Below, piece after piece: positions 56,104 to 64,000 of a stretch of DNA of 64,000 nt. Under the pieces are notes generated by a model, which worked only from the letters and a program-made list of their open reading frames with translations, searched no databases and was not told the DNA's origin. The DNA comes from Nemesobacter sp965204665 (GTDB taxonomy: Bacteria > Desulfobacterota_D > UBA1144 > Nemesobacterales > Nemesobacteraceae). The stretch covers positions 1,860,001-1,924,000 of the forward strand of contig OZ242002.1 of assembly GCA_965204665.1 (NCBI GenBank). Reading direction: 5' to 3'. How positions within the stretch are numbered: position 1 is the first letter of the stretch; each line of letters opens with the position of its first letter. The translations under genes were made by a program, and so were the position numbers.

Positions 56104-56934
56104 TCAACCATCTCTGAGTTTTTTTAAGGTCTCGACATCTCTTGCAACTTCCTGCGGCGGAAGTTCCACTATCATATCCATATCTGCAAAAAACGGATGT
56201 GCTACTATTGCCTTGAATCCCTGAACCCCTATTTTCCCCTCTCCTATGTGCTCATGGCGGTCTTTATTGGAGTTGAAATCCGCCTTGGAATCGTTTGCAT
56301 GAACGAGTTTTACTGTATCCGAATCAAACACAGTTCGTATTAGGTCTACAAGGTCATCCACATTTTCTGCAGTTCTTATATCATACCCGGATGCGAACGT
56401 GTGGGCGGTGTCTATACAGACCCCTACATCTTCATTTTTTACTCGGCTAAGTATTGAGAAAATTTCCTCGAAACCCACCCCCACGGTATGTCCTTGTCCC
56501 GCCATGTTCTCAATCAAAAGTCGGGTGCTGCCCCGATAATCGCCGAGAATTTTTTCAAGAGATGAAACCACATTGGAAATTCCCTCTTCTCTTGTAATTT
56601 CTTTTGTGCTTCCCACATGAACCATCATATACCTGACTCCCAAAAGACTTGACCTCTCAAGTTCCTCTTTCACCAGAGTCGTGCTTTTTTCTCTAAGGTC
56701 GTCTTTTGCCGATGCCAGATTTACAAAATAGGGAGCGTGCACATAGTAATCACTTATCCCGACATCCGAGCAGTTTGCGAAGAAACGTTCAAGTAGACTG
56801 TCTTCGAGTTCAGGAGGTCTCCCGCCTCTCGGAGACCTGGTGAACATCTGAAAGCATTCGCAGCCCAGTTTTTTCGCCCTGAGTGGGGCGTTTTCAATAC
56901 CACCCGCTATTGATACATGAGCTCCGAATTTCAT
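56104..56934 (-). CDS. nfo: Deoxyribonuclease IV (endonuclease IV)
   Basis: From ATG 56934 (AGGAGAT upstream) the product has 276 residues. The AP endonuclease TIM-barrel motifs GAHVSIAGGIENAP, VCIDTAHTFASGYD and HANDSKADFNS plus RHEHIGEG carry the zinc ligands. It cleaves abasic sites in base-excision repair. An upstream in-frame ATG (56970) adds non-family residues. It is divergent from the arginine decarboxylase gene. Confidence 0.95.
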   Translation of the reverse strand: MKFGAHVSIAGGIENAPLRAKKLGCECFQMFTRSPRGGRPPELEDSLLERFFANCSDVGISDYYVHAPYFVNLASAKDDLREKSTTLVKEELERSSLLGVRYMMVHVGSTKEITREEGISNVVSSLEKILGDYRGSTRLLIENMAGQGHTVGVGFEEIFSILSRVKNEDVGVCIDTAHTFASGYDIRTAENVDDLVDLIRTVFDSDTVKLVHANDSKADFNSNKDRHEHIGEGKIGVQGFKAIVAHPFFADMDMIVELPPQEVARDVETLKKLRDG

Positions 56935-56957
56935 CTGATATCTCCTTTTTTCCGTAG

Positions 56958-56984
56958 TTGACAAAATCAATCAGCAAATATAAT
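56958..56984 (+). promoter_or_regulatory. Consensus promoter of the arginine decarboxylase gene
   Basis: TTGACA (56958-56963) and TATAAT (56979-56984), both perfect, with a 15-base spacer, 29 bases before the ATG at 57014 (CGGAGG site). Confidence 0.75.
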
Positions 56985-57013
56985 TTAACGCCACTAAAAC
57001 CGGAGGCCTTTCA

Positions 57014-57568
57014 ATGATACCCACAACCGCTTTTGTGACCAAGGGCGTAGGCAAGCACAAAGAAAAACTTTCAAGTTTTGAACTTGCACTCAGAAACGCA
57101 GACATAGCTCAGTTCAACCTCGTCAAGGTTTCAAGCATATTTCCTCCGAGTTGTCAGCTCGTAAACAGGGAAAAGGGACTTGAAATGCTCTCGCCTGGAC
57201 AGGTTGTGTTTGTAGTCATGAGTGAAAACTCCACAAACGAACCCAGCAGACTCATAGCGACTTCGATAGGTCTCGCTATTCCGAAAGATAAGAATCGCTA
57301 CGGCTACATATCGGAACATCACAGTTACGGACAGAAAGAGATTGTGGCGGGCGAATACGCAGAAGACCTCGCGGCATACATGCTGGCAACCACTCTTAAC
57401 GCTCCCTTTGACCCTGATAAAAGTTATGACGAACAAAAAGACATTTGGGAAATAAGTGGACACAAGGTAAAAAGTAGAAACGTAACTCAGACAGCCATCG
57501 GGGATAAAAACGGTCTCTGGACGACGGTTATAACTTCGGTGGTTTTCTGCTCATACAAAAGCGCCTGA
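57014..57568 (+). CDS. pdaD: Pyruvoyl-dependent arginine decarboxylase
   Basis: A 184-residue protein matching the pyruvoyl-dependent arginine decarboxylase family. NLVKVSSIFPPSC holds the serine pair at which the proenzyme cleaves itself to make the pyruvoyl cofactor. GQVVFVVMSENSTNEP and AGEYAEDLAAYMLATTL follow. It converts arginine to agmatine for polyamine synthesis. The family is known best from archaea and chlamydiae. It stands alone under a strong promoter and converges on recN with an 18-base overlap. Confidence 0.9.
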   Translation: MIPTTAFVTKGVGKHKEKLSSFELALRNADIAQFNLVKVSSIFPPSCQLVNREKGLEMLSPGQVVFVVMSENSTNEPSRLIATSIGLAIPKDKNRYGYISEHHSYGQKEIVAGEYAEDLAAYMLATTLNAPFDPDKSYDEQKDIWEISGHKVKSRNVTQTAIGDKNGLWTTVITSVVFCSYKSA

Positions 57569-59233
57569 ATTCCGTTCGGTTCCATTTATAAGTTCCCGTG
57601 CGGCTTCCAAAGTTTTCTCTGAAACGCTCTGCCCCGCAAGCATTCTGCTTATCTCAACAACCCTTTGCTCTTCAGTGAGAATATCTACAGAAACATCGGT
57701 CTCGTCGTGACTGAACTTCTTGGAAACAAGAAGATGGGTGTCGGCGAATTTCGCGATCTGTGGCAGGTGGGTTATGCATATAACCTGGTTTTTGTCAGAG
57801 AGATTCTTTATTTTTTTGCCTATTGTCTCCGCCACGGATCCTCCTATGCCCGCATCCACCTCGTCAAACACTAAAACTGCTCCAGAATCGCTCGGAGCGA
57901 CAAAACTTCTGAGCAAAAGCATTATTCTTGAAAGTTCCCCTCCTGATGCGACTTTGTTCACCGGTCGCGGTTTCTGACCCGGGTTTGCGGAAAAAAGGAA
58001 CATCACGTTGTCGGCACCATCGGAAGAAAGTTCTTTTTCCTTGAATTCCACTGAAAATTTCGCGTTTCCAATTCCTACGGAATCACACTTTTCCGCAAAA
58101 AGTTGCTCAATCTTCCGCGCGACCTCCTTCCTTTTAACAGAAAGCATTTTTGCCAGACCAAGAACCTTTTCCAGAAGAGAATCCCGCTTCCGTTTCTTCT
58201 CTTCAAGAACCGATGTATGGTTCTTGAGATCCTCAAGTTCCCGTCCCATCAGGCCGCATTTTTTTAGCATGTCCTCAATGGAGTCCCCATACTTCCTTTT
58301 AAGTTTCTTTATCTCTTCAAGACGGGATACCACCTCATTTAGTCTCTCGGGATTATGTTCAAGCCTTCCTGCAAATTCGCTCAGACCGTAAAAAACATCT
58401 TCGGTTTCTATAAGCACATCCGAAACCCTCTTGTGTAGATCCTCAAGAGAGGAATCAAGGTCGGAAACCCGTCCAAGATGGGATGCCGCCCGCTTTAAAA
58501 AACCTGCAGCGGAATTTTCTCCCTCGTAAATAACATCCATGGCGTTTGTAAGAGAACAAGAAAACTTCTCAGAGTTTTCAAGCATTACTCTTTCAGCGTC
58601 AAGAGTTGCATCCTCGCCGGGTTGCGGAGACACTCTTGTTATCTCGTCCACTGAAAACCGTAGGAAATCCTCTCTCTGCGCCCCTTCCCGTTCTTTTTTC
58701 TCAAAAGCATCAAGTTCAGACTGAACGCGGGCAAGTTCCGCGTACGTATCTCTATATTCAGAAAGATCATGTTCAAGTTGAGAAAAAGCATCCAAATAGG
58801 CTAAATAGCTGCTTTTTTTAAGTAAGACTTGATGTTCGTGCTGACTGAATATGTTTATGAAGCCTTCAGTTAATCTTGAGAGAAGCGCAAGTGAAGCAAT
58901 TGATCCGTTCACATATACCCTGGTTTTTCCGTTGGTGGGTAAAGTTCTTTTTATAACCAGTTCTCCGTCGCGGTCCTCAACGCCGCAATCCTCAAGTTTT
59001 TTCCATATGACTGAATCGGCTGGAAATTCGAAAAGAGCTTCTACAGATGCTTCAATCTTCTGTGACTTCAGTTGATCCCGACTGAATTTTCCACCTAAAA
59101 TTACGGTTATAGCTTCTACTATAAGGGACTTCCCGGTTCCTGTCTCACCTGTAATCACATTCAGGTGTCTCCCGAAATTAATGGAGATGTCGTCTATTAT
59201 GGCAAAATTTCTGAGTTTGAGTTCAACCAGCAT
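57551..59233 (-). CDS. recN: DNA repair protein RecN
   Basis: A 560-residue SMC-like protein: Walker A GETGTGKS (residues 29-36), long coiled coils, the ABC signature ASGGELSRIMLLL and Walker B VLVFDEVDAGIGG at the C-terminal end. It works in double-strand break repair. The length is normal. It lies on the reverse strand downstream of proA (44 bases). Confidence 0.96.
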   Translation of the reverse strand: MLVELKLRNFAIIDDISINFGRHLNVITGETGTGKSLIVEAITVILGGKFSRDQLKSQKIEASVEALFEFPADSVIWKKLEDCGVEDRDGELVIKRTLPTNGKTRVYVNGSIASLALLSRLTEGFINIFSQHEHQVLLKKSSYLAYLDAFSQLEHDLSEYRDTYAELARVQSELDAFEKKEREGAQREDFLRFSVDEITRVSPQPGEDATLDAERVMLENSEKFSCSLTNAMDVIYEGENSAAGFLKRAASHLGRVSDLDSSLEDLHKRVSDVLIETEDVFYGLSEFAGRLEHNPERLNEVVSRLEEIKKLKRKYGDSIEDMLKKCGLMGRELEDLKNHTSVLEEKKRKRDSLLEKVLGLAKMLSVKRKEVARKIEQLFAEKCDSVGIGNAKFSVEFKEKELSSDGADNVMFLFSANPGQKPRPVNKVASGGELSRIMLLLRSFVAPSDSGAVLVFDEVDAGIGGSVAETIGKKIKNLSDKNQVICITHLPQIAKFADTHLLVSKKFSHDETDVSVDILTEEQRVVEISRMLAGQSVSEKTLEAARELINGTERNSGAFV

Positions 59234-59277
59234 CCGTCTTCAGGGAGATTTGTTTGGGGAGATGAATGTATATTTTT

Positions 59278-60573
59278 TCAGTTCCTTACCTGCCCGTCTC
59301 CCCTTACGACAAACTTTGATGTCGTCAATTCTTCTATTCCCATGGGACCGAATGCATGAAGTTTGGAAGTGCTTATACCGATTTCAGCCCCGAGGCCCAA
59401 CTGGTAGCCGTCATTGAATCTGGTAGATGTGTTAACCATAACAGCAGACGAGTCGACTTCTCTGACGAATCTTTCCGCATTTTCCGTATTTTGCGTAACT
59501 ATGGCTTCAGTATGCATAGAACCATATGTCTGTATATGATCTATTGCCTGATCAATAGATGAAACGACCCTTACATTAAGGATCAGATCAAGATACTCTT
59601 CGTACCAGTCGTTTTCCCGTGCCTCTGCCATCTCCGGAAAAAGTTTTCTCGTGTTTTCACATCCCTTGAGTATAACTCCGTCCGCCTCAAATTTTTTCAC
59701 TGCGATAGAAAGGAATTCCCGGGCACAGGAGGCGTGAACAAGCATTGTTTCCATTGAATTACACACTCCAGGTCTCTGAACTTTCGCGTTGCGGCAGATG
59801 TTTTCGGCTATTTCAAGGTCTGCGTATTGGTCGACATAGACATGACATACACCTTTATAATGTTTGAGTACAGGAATCCGGGAATTCCGTGAAACAAACC
59901 GTATAAGCCCTTCTCCTCCCCGTGGGATAATAAGGTCTATGCTGTCTTCAAGTTTAAGCATTTCGGTAACAATGTCTCTATCCGCAATCGGAACCACTTG
60001 AGCCGAGTAAGTAGATAAACCGCTTTTGAGAAAAGAATCAGTCATTACGTCACAGATAGCTAGGTTCGACCTTAAGGTTTCAGAACCCCCGCGCAGAATC
60101 ACCGAATTACCCGATTTTACGCATAATCCCGCCGCATCAGCAGTGACCCCGGGTCTTGACTCGTAAATGATCCCTATTACACCCAGAGGGATTCTTCTCT
60201 TTTCAACCGAGATTCCATTCGGTCTTGTCCATTTTGCGGAAACCGTACCGACGGGGTCTTTGAGTTTTGCCACCTGCCGTAGCCCGTCCGCAATTCCTTC
60301 TATTCTTGAAGGAGTGAGTATCAGGCGGTCTACAAGAGCAGATGAAAGTCCCTTTCCCCTAGCATCAATAACATCTTTTGCGTTTTCAGTAATCAGTTCC
60401 CGGCTTCTTTTCCTAAGGAGTTCAGCAAAACAGATGAGAAATTCGTTTTTCTGCGAAGTGGGAGCACATGCAAGAGAGCGTGCGGCTTTTCTTGAGTTCT
60501 CAGCTATGGTACTTATAAGTTTTGTTGTCGGGCGGGAACCGGAATGTCCTGACTCTTCGGGCAAAACAGACAT
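59278..60573 (-). CDS. proA: Gamma-glutamyl phosphate reductase
   Basis: From ATG 60573 (AGGAGATT upstream) the protein has 431 residues. The catalytic cysteine is in PGVCNSMETMLV. Also seen are YESRPGVTADAAGLC, GNSVILRGGSE and IIPRGGEGLIRFV. It is the second enzyme of proline synthesis. proB is not in the window. An upstream ATG at 60645 is not supported. Confidence 0.96.
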   Translation of the reverse strand: MSVLPEESGHSGSRPTTKLISTIAENSRKAARSLACAPTSQKNEFLICFAELLRKRSRELITENAKDVIDARGKGLSSALVDRLILTPSRIEGIADGLRQVAKLKDPVGTVSAKWTRPNGISVEKRRIPLGVIGIIYESRPGVTADAAGLCVKSGNSVILRGGSETLRSNLAICDVMTDSFLKSGLSTYSAQVVPIADRDIVTEMLKLEDSIDLIIPRGGEGLIRFVSRNSRIPVLKHYKGVCHVYVDQYADLEIAENICRNAKVQRPGVCNSMETMLVHASCAREFLSIAVKKFEADGVILKGCENTRKLFPEMAEARENDWYEEYLDLILNVRVVSSIDQAIDHIQTYGSMHTEAIVTQNTENAERFVREVDSSAVMVNTSTRFNDGYQLGLGAEIGISTSKLHAFGPMGIEELTTSKFVVRGDGQVRN

Positions 60574-60680
60574 ATTAATCTCCTCTGGAATTATGATAGA
60601 AATTCGCCCGAAACGCAAACTGGACGGAGGTCTCGGAGAAACCACGGGGCGATATCTATCCCCTCCCGAAAAACATATAC

Positions 60681-61283
60681 CTAACCGATGTTACCTATGT
60701 TCTTTTTTTTAAGGTAACCAAGTATTTGTTGTTTACACTCATCGATAGAGAAGTTCTCCGTATCAACCTTTATTTCGGGGTTCAGAGGTTCTTCGTACGG
60801 GTCATCAATTCCGGTAAAACCTTTTATAACTCCTTCCCTAGCTTTTTTATAAAGTCCTTTTACATCTCTCTGTTCACATTGGTCGACGGAACAATCAACG
60901 AATATTTCTACAAACTCACCTTTCTCAACAAGTTTCCTTACCGCGTCACGGTCAACTCTGTATGGGGAGACAAAGGCTGAAAGCACTATAACGCCGGCGT
61001 TCATAAAAAGTTTTGAAACCTCTCCTATTCTTCTTATGTTTTCCTCACGGTCTTCAGCGGAAAAGCCGAGGTCTTTGCAGAGCCCCATCCTTATATTATC
61101 TCCATCCAATATATAAGTACGACAACTGTTGCGTATAAGTTCCTTTTCAACCTCGTTTGCGAGGGTGGATTTTCCAGAACTGGGAAGCCCAGTTAACCAG
61201 AGAATCAGAGAATCATGACCATTGAGTTTTCTCCTATCCTCCTTAGTGATTTCATGTTGGTGTGGAATAACAAACCTTTCCAT
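60681..61283 (-). CDS. cysC: Adenylylsulfate kinase
   Basis: A 200-residue APS kinase with Walker A GLPSSGKST (about residues 32-40), the DGDNIRMGL substrate block and the FVSPYRVDRD motif. It makes PAPS from APS and ATP. No cysN/D gene is adjacent, so the role could be sulfation or assimilation. A GGAGGAAG site precedes the ATG. Confidence 0.94.
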   Translation of the reverse strand: MERFVIPHQHEITKEDRRKLNGHDSLILWLTGLPSSGKSTLANEVEKELIRNSCRTYILDGDNIRMGLCKDLGFSAEDREENIRRIGEVSKLFMNAGVIVLSAFVSPYRVDRDAVRKLVEKGEFVEIFVDCSVDQCEQRDVKGLYKKAREGVIKGFTGIDDPYEEPLNPEIKVDTENFSIDECKQQILGYLKKKNIGNIG

Positions 61284-61445
61284 TTTACTTCCTCCAATAG
61301 GTATGGCGCTAAAAGTGATTTTTGAAAACGGAGAAAAAACACATTCGAACCCGAATCCATAGTTCGGAACAACAGAAACAAAACTTTACCGGTATTTATT
61401 TTACAGCAAAAAACCACAGATTGTCCATTAAACGCCTTTACAGCA

Positions 61446-61787
61446 ATGATGAAACAGAGCAGAATTGAAGTTGATCAGGCACGGAAAGGCTTGGAGGTTT
61501 TTAAACGCATTCCGTTGCAATACGTTCGGGTTAACACGGAAAATGTCGTAGATATCGGATATAGGTTAAACACTTACGCGTATGATGCGTATTTTCTGGA
61601 TTGCTCCGCAAGACATAATGCGCCTTTACTGACACTGGATCTTACAATGAAAGGCATAGCGGAACAACTCGGCATCGAACTTTTAAAGGTGGAGGAAGAC
61701 GTAAAATGGAAATCTATTCATATTCAGAGGCTAGGCAAAAGCTGGCGAGCGTACTGGACGAAGCGGACTCGGTCGGAAAAGTATTGA
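61446..61787 (+). pseudogene. Truncated PIN-domain toxin remnant
   Basis: The 113-residue frame matches only the C-terminal half of a PIN ribonuclease (AYDAYFLDCSARHNAPLLTLD; then LGIELLKV). The first catalytic aspartate region is absent and the ATG 61446 lacks a ribosome site. The frame then runs past the normal end into the antitoxin gene by 82 bases. It is probably the remains of a vapC-like gene. Confidence 0.55.
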
Positions 61788-61948
61788 TACGTCGAAGAGA
61801 CGGCAGAATATACTCACTCGTACCGGAAAGTCCTCCCCGTTCTCCATTGGACGTTCCCTGCGTGGAAGCGAATATATCTGCCGGACAAGTCGTCTCTCTT
61901 ATAAGAAGCGAACGAGGCAGAACAAGAGGTTACTTGAAGCGAGAGTAA
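61706..61948 (+). CDS. Phd/YefM-type antitoxin
   Basis: An 80-residue protein MEIYSYSEARQKLASVLDEA followed by KVLIRRRDGRIYSLVPE, the DNA-binding N-terminus of type II antitoxins. A GGAGGAAG site precedes ATG. The usual toxin would follow. Here the only toxin-like sequence is the truncated PIN frame upstream, an inverted and incomplete pair. Confidence 0.7.
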   Translation: MEIYSYSEARQKLASVLDEADSVGKVLIRRRDGRIYSLVPESPPRSPLDVPCVEANISAGQVVSLIRSERGRTRGYLKRE

Positions 61949-62962
61949 AAACCTCGGACGACCTGAAAACACATGTCTCGACACGAAGCTCACCAACTGC
62001 ATCTCAGATATTTCCTCGGGTGGCGCGTGGAAACTTGATAAGCTGAAAGAAAGCCGACGGTTTTCCGCGTCTGCCGAAAAAATCAGCGGAGATTACTTTC
62101 CACCCGGTCTGCGTCAACCGCAAAAAAAGGTGTCTTCATATAAATCTTGTCGGCTGAAAAACCGTTGAATGCTGAACAAACTTTCAACACTGATGAGTGT
62201 GACACTCCTCATATATTCCTGATTATCCGAGTTGCCATCCGTCTTTATTGAAACCACTCTTGATTTCCATTTTTTTGTATTGTCTTACTCTATGTACTAT
62301 ATTGTTGTTTAGACCGAACGGTTATAGAAACTGTTTTTGCTGATATTCGCGGGAGCACTTATCGCAACCGCCCACCAGAGGTCCGTCGCCGAGGCCGGGT
62401 CCGGAAGCAGATTTTTCAATCCGGTTCTTGATGTTGACTGGAACGCTCTATTTCCGATAAAAATCGGTGGTGTAGATATAACCCCGGAAAAGGAATCGAC
62501 ACGGTGGATGTTTTGTACAAATTGCTTCACCACGCAAGGATTACAAAGACGCATCCTGCACAGGAATGGTTTCTGGATATACGCACTTACGTGGTAGACC
62601 TTGTTGAGGTATGCGGGGTTCAGTCCTACGAAGAGCCAAGCTTTTGCGGGAACCGAGAAACTATGAGGAGTATGTAAAGTTCAAAGTGGCCTATATGGGG
62701 TTTGTTGTGGCAGAGGAGTATGCACTGCCAGAGCAATCAAGAAGTCCGTGATACCGCCGATTTAAGTGTGGTCAGTTGAAAGATTATAATGAGCGATATG
62801 TGAACCGAACCCCGAAATCAGCCGTACTGCAATGCCTCGAACTTTCATTTTCTATTGATTTTCGCATTCTATGGTTTAGAATTCAGACTCGGAGTTTTAG
62901 TAAGATTTTTATTTGAATTCTCCAGAAGACTCATAAGATTGACCCTAAGGAGCATATCTGCT
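61949..62962. other. Region of gene remnants, no intact gene
   Basis: About 1 kb with short frames. One, 62337-62597, resembles a conjugation protein start (listed separately). Another in a different frame reads VDVLYKLLHHARITKTHPAQ and later LDIRTYVVDLVEVCGVQ (about 62506-62625), a coherent but unrecognised fragment. The mix suggests a decayed mobile element. Confidence 0.45.
62337..62597 (+). pseudogene. Possible TraU-like conjugation protein fragment
   Basis: An 86-codon frame with an N-terminal hydrophobic stretch and then FFNPVLDVDWNALFPIKIGG, resembling the F-type conjugation protein TraU (FxNPxxDxxWxxxFPxxxG). The text then loses resemblance and stops. TraU is normally over 300 residues, so this is only a fragment. 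The call rests on one motif. Confidence 0.4.
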
Positions 62963-63409
62963 TTGCCAAGACGTAAGGAACTTGAAAAAAAAGAGCATAC
63001 GATGACTTTCAGACTACCTGTAAGCCATCAAGAGTATGTATATTCAAAAGCAAATGACAAAGATATATCCAAAAGTGAGTTTATAAGAATCATTATAGAT
63101 AAAGACAGGAGAGGAGAAGGCGTTAAAGAACCTACAGAAAGTGAAGTGGTTTCCTTCCTCAAGGGACTTTCTTCTGAGGAGAGAGAATATCTTCTAGATA
63201 AGGTGGAGCAAAGCGAAAAAAGAAGAATCAAGTTCTTTATAGACAAGACCATTGAGCAGAACCCAAAATACGGAGTGAGCCAAGTTGCTGAAATGGTAAA
63301 TAAAAGGTTCAACGTACCGATTGACCTTAATCTCAGACGCAGGATTGGTCTTCGTATAAAAAGCACGAAAAGAAAGAGAAAATTTGTTTACGTACTCGAA
63401 GAAGAATAA
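62963..63409 (+). CDS. Small basic protein with ribbon-helix-helix-like N-terminus
   Basis: From TTG 62963 (AAGGAG 11 bases upstream) the product has 148 residues. TMTFRLPVSHQEYVYSKAND and SKSEFIRIIID look like a ribbon-helix-helix DNA-binding fold. The helical rest is charged (LSSEEREYLLDKVEQSEKRR). The C-terminus is basic (RIKSTKRKRKF). It may be a regulator or a relic of the neighbouring mobile element. An upstream start at 62855 adds an unlikely hydrophobic leader. Confidence 0.5.
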   Translation: MPRRKELEKKEHTMTFRLPVSHQEYVYSKANDKDISKSEFIRIIIDKDRRGEGVKEPTESEVVSFLKGLSSEEREYLLDKVEQSEKRRIKFFIDKTIEQNPKYGVSQVAEMVNKRFNVPIDLNLRRRIGLRIKSTKRKRKFVYVLEEE

Positions 63410-63501
63410 CGATTGCGGCTGGGCTCGCCGATAGTAGAGACTCCCTGTTTTTCCGACAAAGCAGTTTTTGTACCCTTTATCAATCCCCTTGAGGTGAAAA
63501 A

Positions 63502-63918
63502 ATGGAAAAGACGCTGTCAATAGTGAAACCTGACGGAGTTGAGAAAAATCTTATAGGTGAGGTTCTCGGTAGATTTGAGAGTAAGGGAATAAAGGTAGTT
63601 GCTCTCAAGATCATACATATGTCAAAAACTAAAGCTGAAGGTTTTTATCATATTCACAGAGAGAGACCTTTCTTTTCAAGCCTTACGGATTTTATGTCTT
63701 CCGGTCCGTGCGTAGTAATGGTTCTTAGCGGAGAAAATGTAATTTCTCGGGTAAGGACTATCATGGGATCCACTAACCCCGAGGATGCGGAACCCGGAAC
63801 GATCAGAAAAGATTTAGCTTCGGGAATTGAAAGAAATGTAGTACATGGTTCGGACTCGCCCGAGTCGGCTGATTACGAAATAGGGTATTTTTTCAATCGG
63901 TTTGAAATTATGGATTAA
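63502..63918 (+). CDS. ndk: Nucleoside diphosphate kinase
   Basis: A 138-residue protein with the active-site histidine in NVVHGSDSPESA and the N-terminal TLSIVKPDGVEKNLIGE. It transfers gamma-phosphates between nucleotides. A GAGGTG site precedes the ATG. Length is normal. Confidence 0.97.
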   Translation: MEKTLSIVKPDGVEKNLIGEVLGRFESKGIKVVALKIIHMSKTKAEGFYHIHRERPFFSSLTDFMSSGPCVVMVLSGENVISRVRTIMGSTNPEDAEPGTIRKDLASGIERNVVHGSDSPESADYEIGYFFNRFEIMD

Positions 63919-63968
63919 CGTATAACCTACTGCAAACACCACCTATTTCGATCGGAAAACCAGTCATA

Positions 63969-64000
63969 ATGCCTACTGAGAAAACTGTCGATGTTCATCC
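63969..64000 (+). CDS. Possible start of the next gene (cut by window end)
   Basis: An ATG at 63969 opens a frame MPTEKTVDVHP that continues beyond the window, 50 bases after ndk. Too short to identify and the ribosome site is weak. Confidence 0.25.
   Translation, partial: MPTEKTVDVH

Overview
The window looks like a chromosomal segment of a Gram-negative bacterium. The housekeeping backbone is compact and operonic: ftsH-folP-cdaA-ybbR-glmM-pdxJ-acpS-folC, metK-ahcY-xer-M50 protease-scpA-scpB, rpe with a DnaC-type loader, recN, proA, nfo, cysC and ndk. A c-di-AMP cyclase (cdaA) together with pdxJ, lipoproteins and a class A PBP fits a deltaproteobacteria-like or related lineage. I cannot assign a genus. 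No rRNA, tRNA or CRISPR array was recognised.

Layout. 1-1326: gatB, reverse strand, running off the left edge. 1.7-12.8 kb: a defence island. It holds an Ssp-type DNA phosphorothioation set (cysteine desulfurase, DUF4007 protein, large P-loop ATPase, PAPS-reductase-like protein) followed by a three-gene putative restriction module (DEAH helicase, MutL/MORC-like GHKL ATPase, phospholipase D-fold nuclease). 13.1-17.6 kb: FmdB zinc ribbon, an SDR reductase, then small accessory genes (nucleotidyltransferase, GIY-YIG protein, a membrane protein with a DUF697-like region). 17.6-34.0 kb: core genes for peptidoglycan, cysteine, folate, c-di-AMP, amino sugar, vitamin B6 and replication functions. 34.2-37.6 kb: surface proteins with RTX-type calcium-binding repeats, one a collagen-like lipoprotein. 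37.8-45.3 kb: the metK-to-scpB operon, cdsA/ybeY and a divergent PurN-like gene. 45.3-56 kb: accessory block with a decayed IS1182-type transposase, a second collagen-like RTX lipoprotein, a permease fused to an ATP-binding domain, and a single-polypeptide (Type ISP) restriction-modification gene split by frame breaks. 56.1-61.3 kb: nfo, pyruvoyl arginine decarboxylase, recN, proA, cysC. 61.4-63.4 kb: toxin-antitoxin and conjugation remnants and a small DNA-binding-type protein. 63.5 kb: ndk.

The most striking pattern is a set of long poly-G/poly-C tracts at functionally telling places. G9 breaks the SspC-like ATPase frame. C11 breaks the Type ISP gene. C10 lies in the leader of the DUF697-like gene. 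Most notably, both collagen-like RTX lipoproteins have a G-tract (G9 and G7) exactly between a TTGACT -35 and a TAGAAT -10, preceded by the same N6 length. Spacers are 15 and 13 nt, and G11 would give 17 in both. This is the architecture of phase-variable promoters and suggests coordinated slipped-strand phase variation of surface lipoproteins and DNA-modification defences. Homopolymer length error in the assembly is the main alternative.
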